From NCBI GenBank assembly GCA_946478755.1, contig CAMLDJ010000001.1, positions 14,964-78,963 of the forward strand: a stretch of DNA of 64,000 bases. The letters run 5' to 3'. This stretch comes from an uncultured Pedobacter sp. Its GTDB lineage: Bacteria > Bacteroidota > Bacteroidia > Sphingobacteriales > Sphingobacteriaceae. Each line of letters starts with the position of its first letter. Position 1 is the first letter of the stretch. A model generated the notes under the pieces. The model did not search any database. It was not told the origin of the DNA and worked only from the letters and a program-made list of their open reading frames with translations. Both the position numbers and the translations under genes were made by a program. Below, piece after piece: positions 17,723 through 27,018 of this stretch.

Positions 17723-19354
17723 ATGAATTTGATAATTACAAAAATATTTACTGATCCAATTAACTGTAATTGGAAAAAAACAACAGGATTTTTTTTATTT
17801 GCAGGCTGCGCCATTAGGTTGTTTCATTTTTTATCGGACCGTTCCTTATGGCTTGATGAGGTCTATCTCAGTTCTAGTCTCATCCATTTGAATTTTAAAG
17901 AACTGATTAATGGCCCATTAGATTATCAACAAAAAGCACCATTAGGTTTTTTGATCTTGGTTAAGTTATGTATTTGCCTCTTAGGAAACAAGGAAATATG
18001 GTTGCGGCTCGTCTCATTGTTGTCCGGTCTCACAACATTGTTTTTATTTGTACCCATATGCAAATATTTTTTGAACAAACCAGGGTCACTTGTTGCTATC
18101 GCAATAATCTGCCTTTCGCCTGCTTTTCTTTACCACAGTGTAGAAATCAAGCAATACGCTACGGAATTACTGGCGTCAGTGCTTTCCTTTTACTTGTTTA
18201 TTAAGTATAAAGATAATCAACATATTGGTGGATCGCTGGCTTGGGGGCTCGCTGGTGGACTTATTTTGTGGTTTTCTTATTCGTCCGTTTTCGTGCTGGC
18301 TGGAATTGGTTGTGTATTAAGTTTAAATGCTATGCTAAAAGGTAAATGGCGGATGTTTTTTATCAGGCTTATTCCATTTAGTCTTTGGTTAGCAAGCTTT
18401 AGTCTCAATTACTTGGCATTTACTCATAAACATGCCGAAGAAGAGTGGGTTATATATTGGTTTAGGTTTTATGAGAATTTTATGCCTCTGCCTCCTAATT
18501 CTTTTTCAGATCTTAAATGGTTTACCACAACTTTTTATAGAATGATGGATTATCCGCTTGGTATGCTATGGAATTTTAATAACATTGCCAATCATCCTGG
18601 CTGGAGCGCAATTCTTAAAATGTCATTTATTCCCTTTGGTCTGCTTTTACTTGGCATATACAAGCTTTTTAAATGTAGTCTAACAAATGCACTGGTACTT
18701 TTAGTTCCGGTGTTGTTAACCTTATTGGCATCTGGGTTGGAACTTTATCCGCTTACTGAAAGATTCTGGCTATTTATTTCACCCGTTTTTTTATTGATCA
18801 TTGGAAAGGGATTTGACCACATATGGAGCAAAACATCCGGGGGGGGCTGGGCCTATATGTTTTTTTTGATTGTAATGACAGGACCTGCAAGCCAGGCAAT
18901 TGATTCGCTTTTGCATCCGGAAACCTTTTATGTGCATAAAAAATCCTATCAAAAAGAAATACTGAACTACATAAATCGGCATTACGAGCAAGGGGATGCC
19001 GTGTATGTTTATTGGAATGACTTACCTCAATTTCAACTGTATGCAGAATTATATCGTTATCGGTTTACGGCAATTGAAGGAAAGGATTATAGAAATGTAT
19101 CCGCTAATTTAAGCGAATACAAAAAAAACCTGACAATAGACCTTAACCAATTAAAAGGCAAAAAGCGGATATGGTTGGTCCTGAGTCATAAGTTCCTGGC
19201 CAATATTGGCGATCCAATCAACGAACCTGGTTGGTATTATAAAAAAGAAGGAAATCCGACAGGCATTGTTGTTAAAGAATTTCTTAAATTGGGCCGGCTT
19301 AATAAAAAGATAGTAACCACCGATATAACTGTGTTTTTATTTACTTTGAGATAA
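17723..19354 (+). CDS. GT-C integral membrane glycosyltransferase (ArnT/PMT-like)
   Basis: A 543-residue polytopic protein. The first periplasmic loop carries LWLDEVYLS, whose Asp45-Glu46 is the catalytic acidic pair of GT-C enzymes, and PLGFLILVK follows as in ArnT/PMT families. About ten to twelve hydrophobic helices lead to a soluble C-terminal part (about residues 400-543). GT-C enzymes use polyprenyl-phosphate-sugar donors in the periplasm. It diverges from the HAD-UbiA operon across only 64 bp, so it is a good candidate user of that operon's lipid-linked pentose. A G8 tract at 18839-18846 lies inside the coding region and could be a slippage site. Confidence 0.87.
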   Translation: MNLIITKIFTDPINCNWKKTTGFFLFAGCAIRLFHFLSDRSLWLDEVYLSSSLIHLNFKELINGPLDYQQKAPLGFLILVKLCICLLGNKEIWLRLVSLLSGLTTLFLFVPICKYFLNKPGSLVAIAIICLSPAFLYHSVEIKQYATELLASVLSFYLFIKYKDNQHIGGSLAWGLAGGLILWFSYSSVFVLAGIGCVLSLNAMLKGKWRMFFIRLIPFSLWLASFSLNYLAFTHKHAEEEWVIYWFRFYENFMPLPPNSFSDLKWFTTTFYRMMDYPLGMLWNFNNIANHPGWSAILKMSFIPFGLLLLGIYKLFKCSLTNALVLLVPVLLTLLASGLELYPLTERFWLFISPVFLLIIGKGFDHIWSKTSGGGWAYMFFLIVMTGPASQAIDSLLHPETFYVHKKSYQKEILNYINRHYEQGDAVYVYWNDLPQFQLYAELYRYRFTAIEGKDYRNVSANLSEYKKNLTIDLNQLKGKKRIWLVLSHKFLANIGDPINEPGWYYKKEGNPTGIVVKEFLKLGRLNKKIVTTDITVFLFTLR

Positions 19355-19379
19355 AGGAGATATAAATCAAACTATTCGT

Positions 19380-20243
19380 ATGCGCATTGCCCATGATATA
19401 ATGGCTCACAAAAGTCCTAAACAATTGTTAAGAATGATTGATAGGCTCGCTCATCCTCAATTTGACTTTTATATTCATGTTGATGCGAAAGTACAACTCA
19501 ATAAATTTGACATGCTGAGAAACAAATCGCAGGTTTTTTTTATTCAGAGTAGGAAAAACTGCAATTGGGGTGGCTGGAATTTTACCCGGGCAATTATAGG
19601 TACATTGTCTGAAATTATCAATAGTCGCATCGATTATTGTTTTTTTAATCTTCTGAGTGCTCAGGACTATCCTTTAGTTACCGCCGACCAGATTTACAGG
19701 TATTTCGAACAAAGAAAGGGACGGAACTTTATTTATTATGCTGCACAACATTCTGTATGGTGGCAAGAAGCTAAAGTACGATATGAAAAGTATCATTTTA
19801 CAGATTCAAATATTATTGGCAAATACCTTATTCAGAAAGTTGTGAACGCGCTCCTGCCGAAGCGAAAATTTCCAGATGATATGAAACTGTATGGTGGAAG
19901 TAATGCTACCTGGTGGATCGTCAGCGGACAGTGTGCAAAATATTTAGTCGATAATATTTCTGATCATTCGAGGTTGGATAGTTTCCTTAAATATTGCTGG
20001 GGAACAGACGAATTTGTGATTACAACGATTATTATGAATTCGCCATTCAAAGAAAGTGTCGTAAATGAAAATTTCAGGTATATTGACTGGTCGGAGGGCG
20101 GGGGGCACCCCAAAATTCTTGAAACTAAAGATTTTGATAAAATCATCAATTCGGGGATGATGTTTGCACGCAAATTTGACGCAGAAAACGATTCAGTAAT
20201 ATTGGATATGATTGATGCCTATATCGATATAAATAAAAATTAA
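19380..20243 (+). CDS. Family 14 glycosyltransferase (core-2/I-branching type)
   Basis: A 287-residue enzyme matching the bacterial GT14 pattern. The N-terminus MRIAHDIMAHKSPKQL corresponds to the usual (A)HK-P--L opening, followed by FDFYIHVDAK, the NCNWGGW block and LLSAQDYPL at about residues 91-99. LYGGSNATWWIV lies in the second half. Bacterial members include xylosyl- or N-acetylglucosaminyl-type transferases. No membrane segment is seen. It lies 25 bases after the GT-C gene and 25 bases before the glycoside hydrolase, implying one transcript. Donor not predictable. Confidence 0.88.
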   Translation: MRIAHDIMAHKSPKQLLRMIDRLAHPQFDFYIHVDAKVQLNKFDMLRNKSQVFFIQSRKNCNWGGWNFTRAIIGTLSEIINSRIDYCFFNLLSAQDYPLVTADQIYRYFEQRKGRNFIYYAAQHSVWWQEAKVRYEKYHFTDSNIIGKYLIQKVVNALLPKRKFPDDMKLYGGSNATWWIVSGQCAKYLVDNISDHSRLDSFLKYCWGTDEFVITTIIMNSPFKESVVNENFRYIDWSEGGGHPKILETKDFDKIINSGMMFARKFDAENDSVILDMIDAYIDINKN

Positions 20244-20268
20244 CCTTTCTATATATAAACAAAATAAA

Positions 20269-21873
20269 ATGAAAAAAAATGATTTTCTTAATTTAATGTT
20301 TTTCCTGATTATAGCGATTTCTGTAGTCGCTTGTCGCCAGGAAGAAAAAGATATCCCTGTTAATGCTTTGGCTTATAAACAGATCAAAATGAAGAATCTA
20401 TTCGGAATAAATGCTTTTGAATGGGATTTTTTACAAGACCCCGGTAATCCAAACGACGGGAGTAGGGTCTTTGAGCCTAAAATGGCTTTATTGCGCTCGT
20501 TTTCGTCAGTAAGGCACTACATGGATTGGGAAAAACTGGAAGATAAGCATGGAATATATTCCTTTAATCCTACTACACGTGGAGGATGGAATTACGATGC
20601 GGTATATGCTGGTGCTAGGACAGATGGTATTCTGATGCTTGCCTGTTTAAAAAATACTCCAGACTGGCTGTTTAATACCTATCCGGAAAAGATTAGAGGA
20701 GTAGACAATGTTCCTTTGAAATATGGTTCAAATCGCGCACTACCGGAATCATATATTGCTCAGTCCCAGGCGATTTACCAGTTTGTAGCCAGGTACGGTT
20801 CTAATAAAAATATTGATACAGCACAAATAAAGCTGAATACCACACCAAGGTGGGCAGGCGATCAGGTAAACACTGTTAAAGTTGGTTTGGACCTGGTTAA
20901 GTATGTAGAATGTAATAATGAGCCTGATAAATGGTGGCAAGGTAAACGCGCACAGCAAACCGGTCGTGAATACGCTGCGAACCTCTCTGCTTTTTATGAT
21001 GGGCATAAGGGGAAACTGGGTAAATATGCAGGTGCCAAAACTGCAGATCCTAACATTAAAGTTGTATTGGGTGGATTAGCCAGGCCGGATGTAAATTTTG
21101 TTAAAGAAATGGTTGAATGGTGTAAAGAAAATCGGGGATATAGGAAAGATGGAAGCATAGATCTGTGCTTCGACGTGATTAATTATCACCTTTATTCGAA
21201 TGACAACACTGGCTGGTTTGCGAGATTCAAAACGAACAAAAGAGGCGTTGCTCCTGAATTGAGCAATATGGGTGAAATAGCCGATACTTTTGTAAGGTAT
21301 GCAGAAGGGCTTGGAAAAAACGTTGAGGTATGGACAACAGAAACAGGTTATGATTTAAACGAAAAAAGTGTGCAGCGTGCAATTCCAATTGGTCAAAAAT
21401 CGGCTTCGATTACACAGGCAGACTGGATTTTACGTACCTCCTTAATGTACGCAAGACATGGCGTTAGTAGAGTGTTTTTCTATATTGCTTACGACATTGA
21501 TGCACCGGGAAATCCTACACCAGGCACCTTTGGTACCTCAGGATTGCTTGGTCAGGGAGCGAGAAGACCTGCTGCTGACTACCTATTGCAGGCCGGGAAA
21601 CTGATGGGGGAGTATGTTTACGAAAATACAATTAACGATGATCCATTTGTGGATGTATATAAATTCAAAGATAAATCCATGTATGTTTTAGTTGTTCCTG
21701 ATGAAAAGGACAGGCAGGAGCAGTATATGTTAGATTTGGGAACTGCTAAGAAAGCAAGGATACATTATCTAAAAGCCGGTGCAAGCGAAGTCTCTAGCAA
21801 GGATGTCCCTACCGAACGTGGACGTTTGGAACTAACCGTTACAGAAACACCAATTTTTGTTGAGGCTTTATAA
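20269..21873 (+). CDS. Clan GH-A glycoside hydrolase lipoprotein
   Basis: A 534-residue protein with a lipoprotein signal (VVACRQ, Cys22). The TIM-barrel catalytic landmarks of clan GH-A are present: ECNNEPD places the acid/base at Glu218, INYHLY gives His307, and VWTTETG places the nucleophile at Glu358. The C-terminal roughly 90 residues look like a beta-sandwich. The length and layout are near GH39/GH5-like enzymes, but the family cannot be fixed by eye. As a surface or periplasmic hydrolase in a glycan operon it probably trims or depolymerises the exported polymer. It ends at a strong terminator. Confidence 0.85.
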   Translation: MKKNDFLNLMFFLIIAISVVACRQEEKDIPVNALAYKQIKMKNLFGINAFEWDFLQDPGNPNDGSRVFEPKMALLRSFSSVRHYMDWEKLEDKHGIYSFNPTTRGGWNYDAVYAGARTDGILMLACLKNTPDWLFNTYPEKIRGVDNVPLKYGSNRALPESYIAQSQAIYQFVARYGSNKNIDTAQIKLNTTPRWAGDQVNTVKVGLDLVKYVECNNEPDKWWQGKRAQQTGREYAANLSAFYDGHKGKLGKYAGAKTADPNIKVVLGGLARPDVNFVKEMVEWCKENRGYRKDGSIDLCFDVINYHLYSNDNTGWFARFKTNKRGVAPELSNMGEIADTFVRYAEGLGKNVEVWTTETGYDLNEKSVQRAIPIGQKSASITQADWILRTSLMYARHGVSRVFFYIAYDIDAPGNPTPGTFGTSGLLGQGARRPAADYLLQAGKLMGEYVYENTINDDPFVDVYKFKDKSMYVLVVPDEKDRQEQYMLDLGTAKKARIHYLKAGASEVSSKDVPTERGRLELTVTETPIFVEAL

Positions 21874-21880
21874 ATAATGC

Positions 21881-21923
21881 AAAAAGGGGCAGAGACTTTG
21901 AAAGGGTGTTTCTGCCCTTTTTC
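21881..21923. terminator. Rho-independent terminator
   Basis: The hairpin GGGCAGA/TCTGCCC has an A-rich left flank and a T5 run on the right, with a 17-base loop. It starts eight bases after the glycoside hydrolase stop and precedes the convergent GT2 gene, so it can act in both directions. Confidence 0.85.
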
Positions 21924-21936
21924 GTTGCAAGGATTT

Positions 21937-22911
21937 TTAGGAATGCGTTTTCCTCCTAAAATTTTTAATTTTTCGGCTTAAACCCAGTAAAAAAATGTTG
22001 GGTATTGTTTTTAAGGTAAACGGAACGTTTATTGATAAAGAAGTGCTCAACAATTTCATTGAGCCTTGAATGTTGAAATCGCGGATAAGTTTATGTTTTG
22101 AAAGCTCTACCAGGCTGCTCATGTATCGCTGTTCTAAAATTCTCTGCTCATTAGGTGAAAGCAGGTGCTGAAATTTCTTGATGTTGTTTTTCAGGTCAGC
22201 AATGTAAAGGAATTCAAGCACTTCACTCCACTTCCTTCCATCATAAACATTCATGTCATCAACCCTTTTTTTCCATAACTTTTGCAGGGTAAATGAGACT
22301 TTGCACTCATTTGACAAGACCATTTCCAGGTACATGCACCAGTCGTCACCAATATTCATGTCTTCATCCCAGCCAGAAATAATAGAGGATTTGCGCAATA
22401 CCACTGAAGAGGAAGGTGAAGGGCATGATCTGACATATAAATCTCTTATCTCGGTATACGTAAGATCAATCCAGCCATTCCGTTCTTTATGGAAGTAAGG
22501 GGTGAGAAAAGGGTCGTTGGCTAAAAAGTTCCAGTTTTCCCCAAATTTTGCTTCCTGTTCCCAATTGGCAAAAACGAAATCAAGATCATCACTTTCGAGT
22601 TTAGCAACACATATTTGTAAAAAATCGGGATTCCATATATCATCTGAATCAAGTGAAGCCAGAATATCCCCTTTAGCATGTCGTAGGCCACTATTACGAG
22701 CAGCAGCCTGGCCACCATTTTTTTGAAAATGATATTCAACACCCGGATACTCTTTTACAAGCTCCGCAGTCTGGTCTGTCGAACCATCGTCAATTACAAT
22801 GATCTGGGTATTTTTATAAGTTTGATTTATAGCACTCTCAATGGCATTCCTGATTTTTTTTTCTCTGTTATAGGTGGGGATAATTATGGTTACCAGATTT
22901 TGAATTTCCAT
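21937..22911 (-). CDS. Family 2 glycosyltransferase
   Basis: About 324 residues from the ATG preceding EIQNLVTIIIPTYNRE; an upstream in-frame ATG at 22932 would add seven poorly conserved residues. The GT2 signatures are IIIPTYNRE, VIDDGSTD and LDSDD with Asp at positions 88 and 90 of this start. NGGQAAARNSGL is the usual helix after strand 3. No membrane helix is visible, so it is probably cytoplasmic and acts on a lipid-linked acceptor. It is convergent with the glycoside hydrolase operon and shares its terminator. It may be co-transcribed with the deacetylase-like gene 72 bases upstream. Confidence 0.92.
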   Translation of the reverse strand: MEIQNLVTIIIPTYNREKKIRNAIESAINQTYKNTQIIVIDDGSTDQTAELVKEYPGVEYHFQKNGGQAAARNSGLRHAKGDILASLDSDDIWNPDFLQICVAKLESDDLDFVFANWEQEAKFGENWNFLANDPFLTPYFHKERNGWIDLTYTEIRDLYVRSCPSPSSSVVLRKSSIISGWDEDMNIGDDWCMYLEMVLSNECKVSFTLQKLWKKRVDDMNVYDGRKWSEVLEFLYIADLKNNIKKFQHLLSPNEQRILEQRYMSSLVELSKHKLIRDFNIQGSMKLLSTSLSINVPFTLKTIPNIFLLGLSRKIKNFRRKTHS

Positions 22912-22982
22912 TAATAGTAATTTGGAATGCACTTTAGCTTGCTAATATAAAGATATGAAGTCTAACGCACAATAAAAAAGAC

Positions 22983-24515
22983 CTAAAGTTCTAAGGGCAA
23001 TCCTGTATAAGTACAAACCCTAATCAAAGGCATATCTTGTTGCACAGCATCGCCCCTTTGCATTCGATAATAAAACAATTGGCCGGCGGTAATGGGATTT
23101 TTTAACCTCAGTTGCCAGATTTTACCTGATCCTTGTAGTGTCAATATCTTATTGCCACTTATTTCGTAGCCCGTATGTTTGGTTTGACTTACAGGTTTAT
23201 CAAATACAACATTTACCATGTTTTGTTTCGCGGTAACGCTTATAATTTGTGGAGGCAATGGGTCTTTAAAGGGATCTTTAACTTTAGAACGATCCATTTT
23301 GTAGAGGTTAATTAAACCTGTCTTTGGATTAAAGGTCACCTCCTGAACACCATTAGCCTTTACATCAGCAATTTTACCTCCTGTTACTTTCAAACTCAAA
23401 TTTCTCCAGATCACGTTCGGGGGTACCTGGCCCATGTCAAGCAAAATACGGTACTTTTTTGTTATTACATTATATTTTTCAGCCTGAACTAGAACCTGAT
23501 TTTTGGTATACATGTAATCCATGAGTTCTTTGGAAGAAGTAATCCATACACTGTCTTTGTTCAGAGGGTGATTTTTAATGTACCGCATCAGCTGATCAAA
23601 ATTTTCAGCCGATTCTTTATTGTCGGCAAATGGCCCATGACTGAATGCCGCTCCAATAATTTTCTTGGTTTTTTCAGGATTGCTGAATATATAGTCTACA
23701 TAAGCCTTTCCATTTCGAAGCTCATTGGCGTTCCATTGATCGCCTAAATTGGTTCTTGAGGCTAGTACTTTATTGAAGTCCTGAGTACTTGTTCTGATGA
23801 AGCTACCCCAGGAAATGTTTTTATTACCCATATCGTTGTTTCCATCCGGTGCAGGCTCTCCAAATTCGGAAGAAATCATGTGGTAGCCCAGATACAATCC
23901 TGTTTCGACAAAGCCTTCTTCATTTGCTGGCGGAACAAGTTCTGTCATGCGGTAGTTTGTATGCTTCCACATATTTTTTTCAGCATCTTTTATCGCTTTC
24001 AGTTTATCAGTTCCTCCATGGAAAAGGCTATGATTCATAACGGAGTGTCCCTTACTTACCATTTCCATCATTTGCTCCCAGCTTGTTAAATTGGGGGCTG
24101 TAGAATGTTCTTCGTTGGTATTTATAGCAAAGGAGTATTTGTAGGGAATTTGCTTTCCTGTGCCATCGTCAAAGCTAAAACCAGGATAGTTTTTGCCGTT
24201 TACTCTTCCGCCATTTAATATTTTATAAACTATTGTATAATCAGTTACAATTCCATCATCTTTCATTAACAACAAACCTTTGTGTTTATCAAAGGCCAGA
24301 TCTGTGAACGAAAAGTGCGGACTGGAAGCGTTTTTCATATCTATCTCTATATTTACATACCTTTCGGCATTACCCAGATTAATCTTTGGTGCTAGAATTT
24401 TTTGAGCGATTTCGACTTGCGCAGTGGGAGGAGGTTGGTTACAGGTAGGCAGTAGCGAGGCAAAAAAAAGAACAGTGCGTTTAATCACTTTTGAGATTGT
24501 ATTTAATGTAACCAT
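22983..24515 (-). CDS. NodB/CE4-like polysaccharide deacetylase lipoprotein
   Basis: A 510-residue exported protein. The N-terminal hydrophobic segment ends LLPTC (Cys25), a slightly unusual lipobox with Thr before Cys. KGLLLMKDDG (Asp86, Asp87) resembles CE4 motif 1. KGHSVMNHSLFHGG (His162, His166) is the HSxxH zinc motif 2. The C-terminal roughly 150 residues look like beta-sandwich or Ig-like modules. Such enzymes remove N- or O-acetyl groups from polysaccharides at the cell surface. Together with the nearby glycoside hydrolase and beta-helix protein it suggests extracellular remodelling of the glycan. The later CE4 motifs could not be placed, so activity is moderately supported. Confidence 0.75.
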   Translation of the reverse strand: MVTLNTISKVIKRTVLFFASLLPTCNQPPPTAQVEIAQKILAPKINLGNAERYVNIEIDMKNASSPHFSFTDLAFDKHKGLLLMKDDGIVTDYTIVYKILNGGRVNGKNYPGFSFDDGTGKQIPYKYSFAINTNEEHSTAPNLTSWEQMMEMVSKGHSVMNHSLFHGGTDKLKAIKDAEKNMWKHTNYRMTELVPPANEEGFVETGLYLGYHMISSEFGEPAPDGNNDMGNKNISWGSFIRTSTQDFNKVLASRTNLGDQWNANELRNGKAYVDYIFSNPEKTKKIIGAAFSHGPFADNKESAENFDQLMRYIKNHPLNKDSVWITSSKELMDYMYTKNQVLVQAEKYNVITKKYRILLDMGQVPPNVIWRNLSLKVTGGKIADVKANGVQEVTFNPKTGLINLYKMDRSKVKDPFKDPLPPQIISVTAKQNMVNVVFDKPVSQTKHTGYEISGNKILTLQGSGKIWQLRLKNPITAGQLFYYRMQRGDAVQQDMPLIRVCTYTGLPLEL

Positions 24516-24689
24516 ATTTTTGTTTACTTACTAAATAAGATTAAGTGTATAAATTTACCCAAAAAAACTTATACTAAGTTTAGCTTACTTTATAAAGCGA
24601 AATATTCAATAATAACTAGAAGATCACACGGGCTCGTGAAAATCTCAATTTTTTATATTTATTATGATCCTTCTTTCTTACCTAGGATA

Positions 24690-25709
24690 TTATTTGATGG
24701 AAACCCGGAACCTTCGAAAAAAAATAGCGGCTATAGAAATTGCATAGTCGTAAATAGCAAGCCACATCACATAGGGAAAGAGAAGAATATGTATAGCCAA
24801 TATGATTAAGTTTAGGCAATTCATTGTTGAAGCTTGTATTAAAAGAAATAGGGGAAAGAGCACTTGATAATAATCTGCCATTAATATTTGAAATGGCTGA
24901 TTGTGTGTTTTAATAACAAGCACGATTTGATTTTTATACCTGTCATACCGTATGAATACCAGAATGAAGTATAAAATTAAAGCAATTATGGCTGAGATTC
25001 TATCCAGCTGATACAGCATCGTCGCAAGACAGCACAGTTCAATAGCAGTTAGGAATATGGCTTTGTTTCTAAAGTTTTTGGGATCAGTTTTACTGGCGTA
25101 GGTATTAAGATTGACCATGATGTCATTATCCCTGTCTTCAAATTGATGCCACAAAATACCCCTCAAACCATAGCATAATGCCCAGACACCTACAGATCCA
25201 AACCAGATCCAATTCATCTGCTGATGGGTAATATAACTTACGCTGGACACCATAAGCAAGCTGGGAAAGACATGTGAGCCGCAGCCATCAGCCAAGACAC
25301 CAAGGATACCCCTGTTTTTTAATCTAAATGGCTTAATTGAGTACAGACTAAAGACTAGCCATGAAAGAAGATACAGTAAGCACGATAGAAGATCAGGATA
25401 GATAAAAAAGCCGAATACTAATCCGAGTAAAACACAAATGACAGGTATAAACCATCTCCACCCGCGAGATATTTGAAGCATTCTGTTTATTTTTCCACTG
25501 GCAACGTCGTCTTCAAGATCTGTAATGTCATTGATAACGCTTACATATATAGCACCTACAATCAGAGAACCCAATAAGAATACGAGCCAAAGCGCGATCT
25601 GGTATATTGATACTGTAGACATTAATGCTGTTGCATATGCAATAGCCAGCAAAGGAGGCAGCTTATGGCTCCACCATTCTTGAGACCTTATTACGCTCAG
25701 TATTTTCAT
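24690..25709 (-). CDS. UbiA-family prenyltransferase-like membrane protein
   Basis: A 339-residue protein with about eight or nine transmembrane helices. The first Asp-rich motif is VINDITDLEDD (Asn60-Asp61, Asp64, Asp68) and the second is HQFEDRDND around residue 190, matching the two metal-diphosphate sites of UbiA enzymes. Unlike the UbiA at 15976-16980 it lacks the HPxKxxR extension, so it is not expected to use PRPP. It probably uses a prenyl diphosphate or another lipid diphosphate. It sits among glycosyltransferases rather than quinone genes. The substrate is unknown. Confidence 0.85.
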   Translation of the reverse strand: MKILSVIRSQEWWSHKLPPLLAIAYATALMSTVSIYQIALWLVFLLGSLIVGAIYVSVINDITDLEDDVASGKINRMLQISRGWRWFIPVICVLLGLVFGFFIYPDLLSCLLYLLSWLVFSLYSIKPFRLKNRGILGVLADGCGSHVFPSLLMVSSVSYITHQQMNWIWFGSVGVWALCYGLRGILWHQFEDRDNDIMVNLNTYASKTDPKNFRNKAIFLTAIELCCLATMLYQLDRISAIIALILYFILVFIRYDRYKNQIVLVIKTHNQPFQILMADYYQVLFPLFLLIQASTMNCLNLIILAIHILLFPYVMWLAIYDYAISIAAIFFRRFRVSIK

Positions 25710-25846
25710 TCTGTTTACCTATAGATTTGTATACTCCAACTCGTATATTCGTTCCAAACACCAGTTCTCATACTTTGAAACGATGAAACTACCTTACAGC
25801 TGTTAAAATCGATTGATCTATCGCGTCTCAGGCATGTCCCGAAAGA

Positions 25847-27013
25847 TTATTTAGCGGTGATCAATCCTAGAACTAGCTTTGCAAAATCAGTTTCTGGTGA
25901 TTCAGGAACATTTTCTGAAACATATTTGGCCCCATTTTTTCCTATTTGATCCCATTCATCCCTTCTTTGCCAAGCCCTCTCCATGGCTTCTCCAAATGAC
26001 TCTTCATTCGGATAACCAATGAAACCGGTAACACCTTCAACTACCATTTCAGTGTTGCCGCCGGCGTTAGAAATAATGACAGGCCTGCCTGCAGACATCG
26101 CTTCAACCATTGATAGTGGTAGACCTTCACTACGCGAGGGCAACACCAAGGCATGATGGTCTTTCCACATGCTTTCAATATCGTCAATTTGTCCTTTAAA
26201 TTCAATATTTGTCACATTTAACAGGTCAGCCATATCTTTTAAGGCATTCTCATCCACACCTTTTCCGATAAAAGAAATTACAACCGGACGCGATCTCCAT
26301 TTTTCCTCAGCTAGGATGCGGATTAATAGATCCTGTCCCTTATCCAGCAAGAACAACCGTCCCAGGCAAGCCAGTTTATAAACTTCTTTTGACTTGGGGA
26401 ATGGAATTGCTTTACCCGAAAGCTTTACTGGGTTAAAGATGACCTGGCCGTTTGGCAGCCTTTTACCAAACTGTTCTTCTGTTAATCGCAGGTTATGCTG
26501 AGAAACAAAATAACACTTTTCGGCCTTTTGCAGCGCTTCCAGCATGAATTTTCTGTCGTCCTTGTATGGCCAGTAAAAATCTACTGCTTTTTGGGCAACT
26601 ACTACATAAGGAATGCCTAATAATGCGCATTGATAAGCGAGTTTTAGTCCATCAAAATTAATTCCCTGCGAGATAACCACTATGGATGGGGCCTGATCAC
26701 GAAGTATTCTTATATAGTTACTAAAGTCTTCCGGTTTGGGCTTGGTCAGTTTAAGTCCAATGGAGATTTCATTTGCCGTTTTAATGACTTTGTTTTTAAT
26801 CCTTGCAGGAACAGATCCTTTTGGAAAAATCTCAATCAAGGCGACATTTTTTTCTGCGAGTTTTATAAATTCTGGATGTTCTCTATTGATAAAATATTTC
26901 AGTACTGAGATTTGAAAGCCAGCATGCTGAAATTGGGGGATGCTTTTACCCCATAGTTCTTCACTGCCGCCCCAATCTTCAGTACACGTACTTACAATGA
27001 CTATTTTACCCAT
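25847..27013 (-). CDS. Family 4 glycosyltransferase
   Basis: A 388-residue retaining GT-B enzyme. The C-terminal donor domain contains CLGRLFLLDKGQD, VISFIGKG and the E-x7-E motif EGLPLSMVEA at about residues 296-305, followed by RPVIISNAGG and VEGVTGFIG. All are standard GT4 landmarks. The N-terminus has EDWGGSEELW in place of the usual GGxE loop, a conservative match. It is separated by five bases from the upstream ABC transporter gene on the same strand, implying one transcript. Substrate unknown. Confidence 0.92.
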   Translation of the reverse strand: MGKIVIVSTCTEDWGGSEELWGKSIPQFQHAGFQISVLKYFINREHPEFIKLAEKNVALIEIFPKGSVPARIKNKVIKTANEISIGLKLTKPKPEDFSNYIRILRDQAPSIVVISQGINFDGLKLAYQCALLGIPYVVVAQKAVDFYWPYKDDRKFMLEALQKAEKCYFVSQHNLRLTEEQFGKRLPNGQVIFNPVKLSGKAIPFPKSKEVYKLACLGRLFLLDKGQDLLIRILAEEKWRSRPVVISFIGKGVDENALKDMADLLNVTNIEFKGQIDDIESMWKDHHALVLPSRSEGLPLSMVEAMSAGRPVIISNAGGNTEMVVEGVTGFIGYPNEESFGEAMERAWQRRDEWDQIGKNGAKYVSENVPESPETDFAKLVLGLITAK

Positions 27014-27018
27014 AAATT

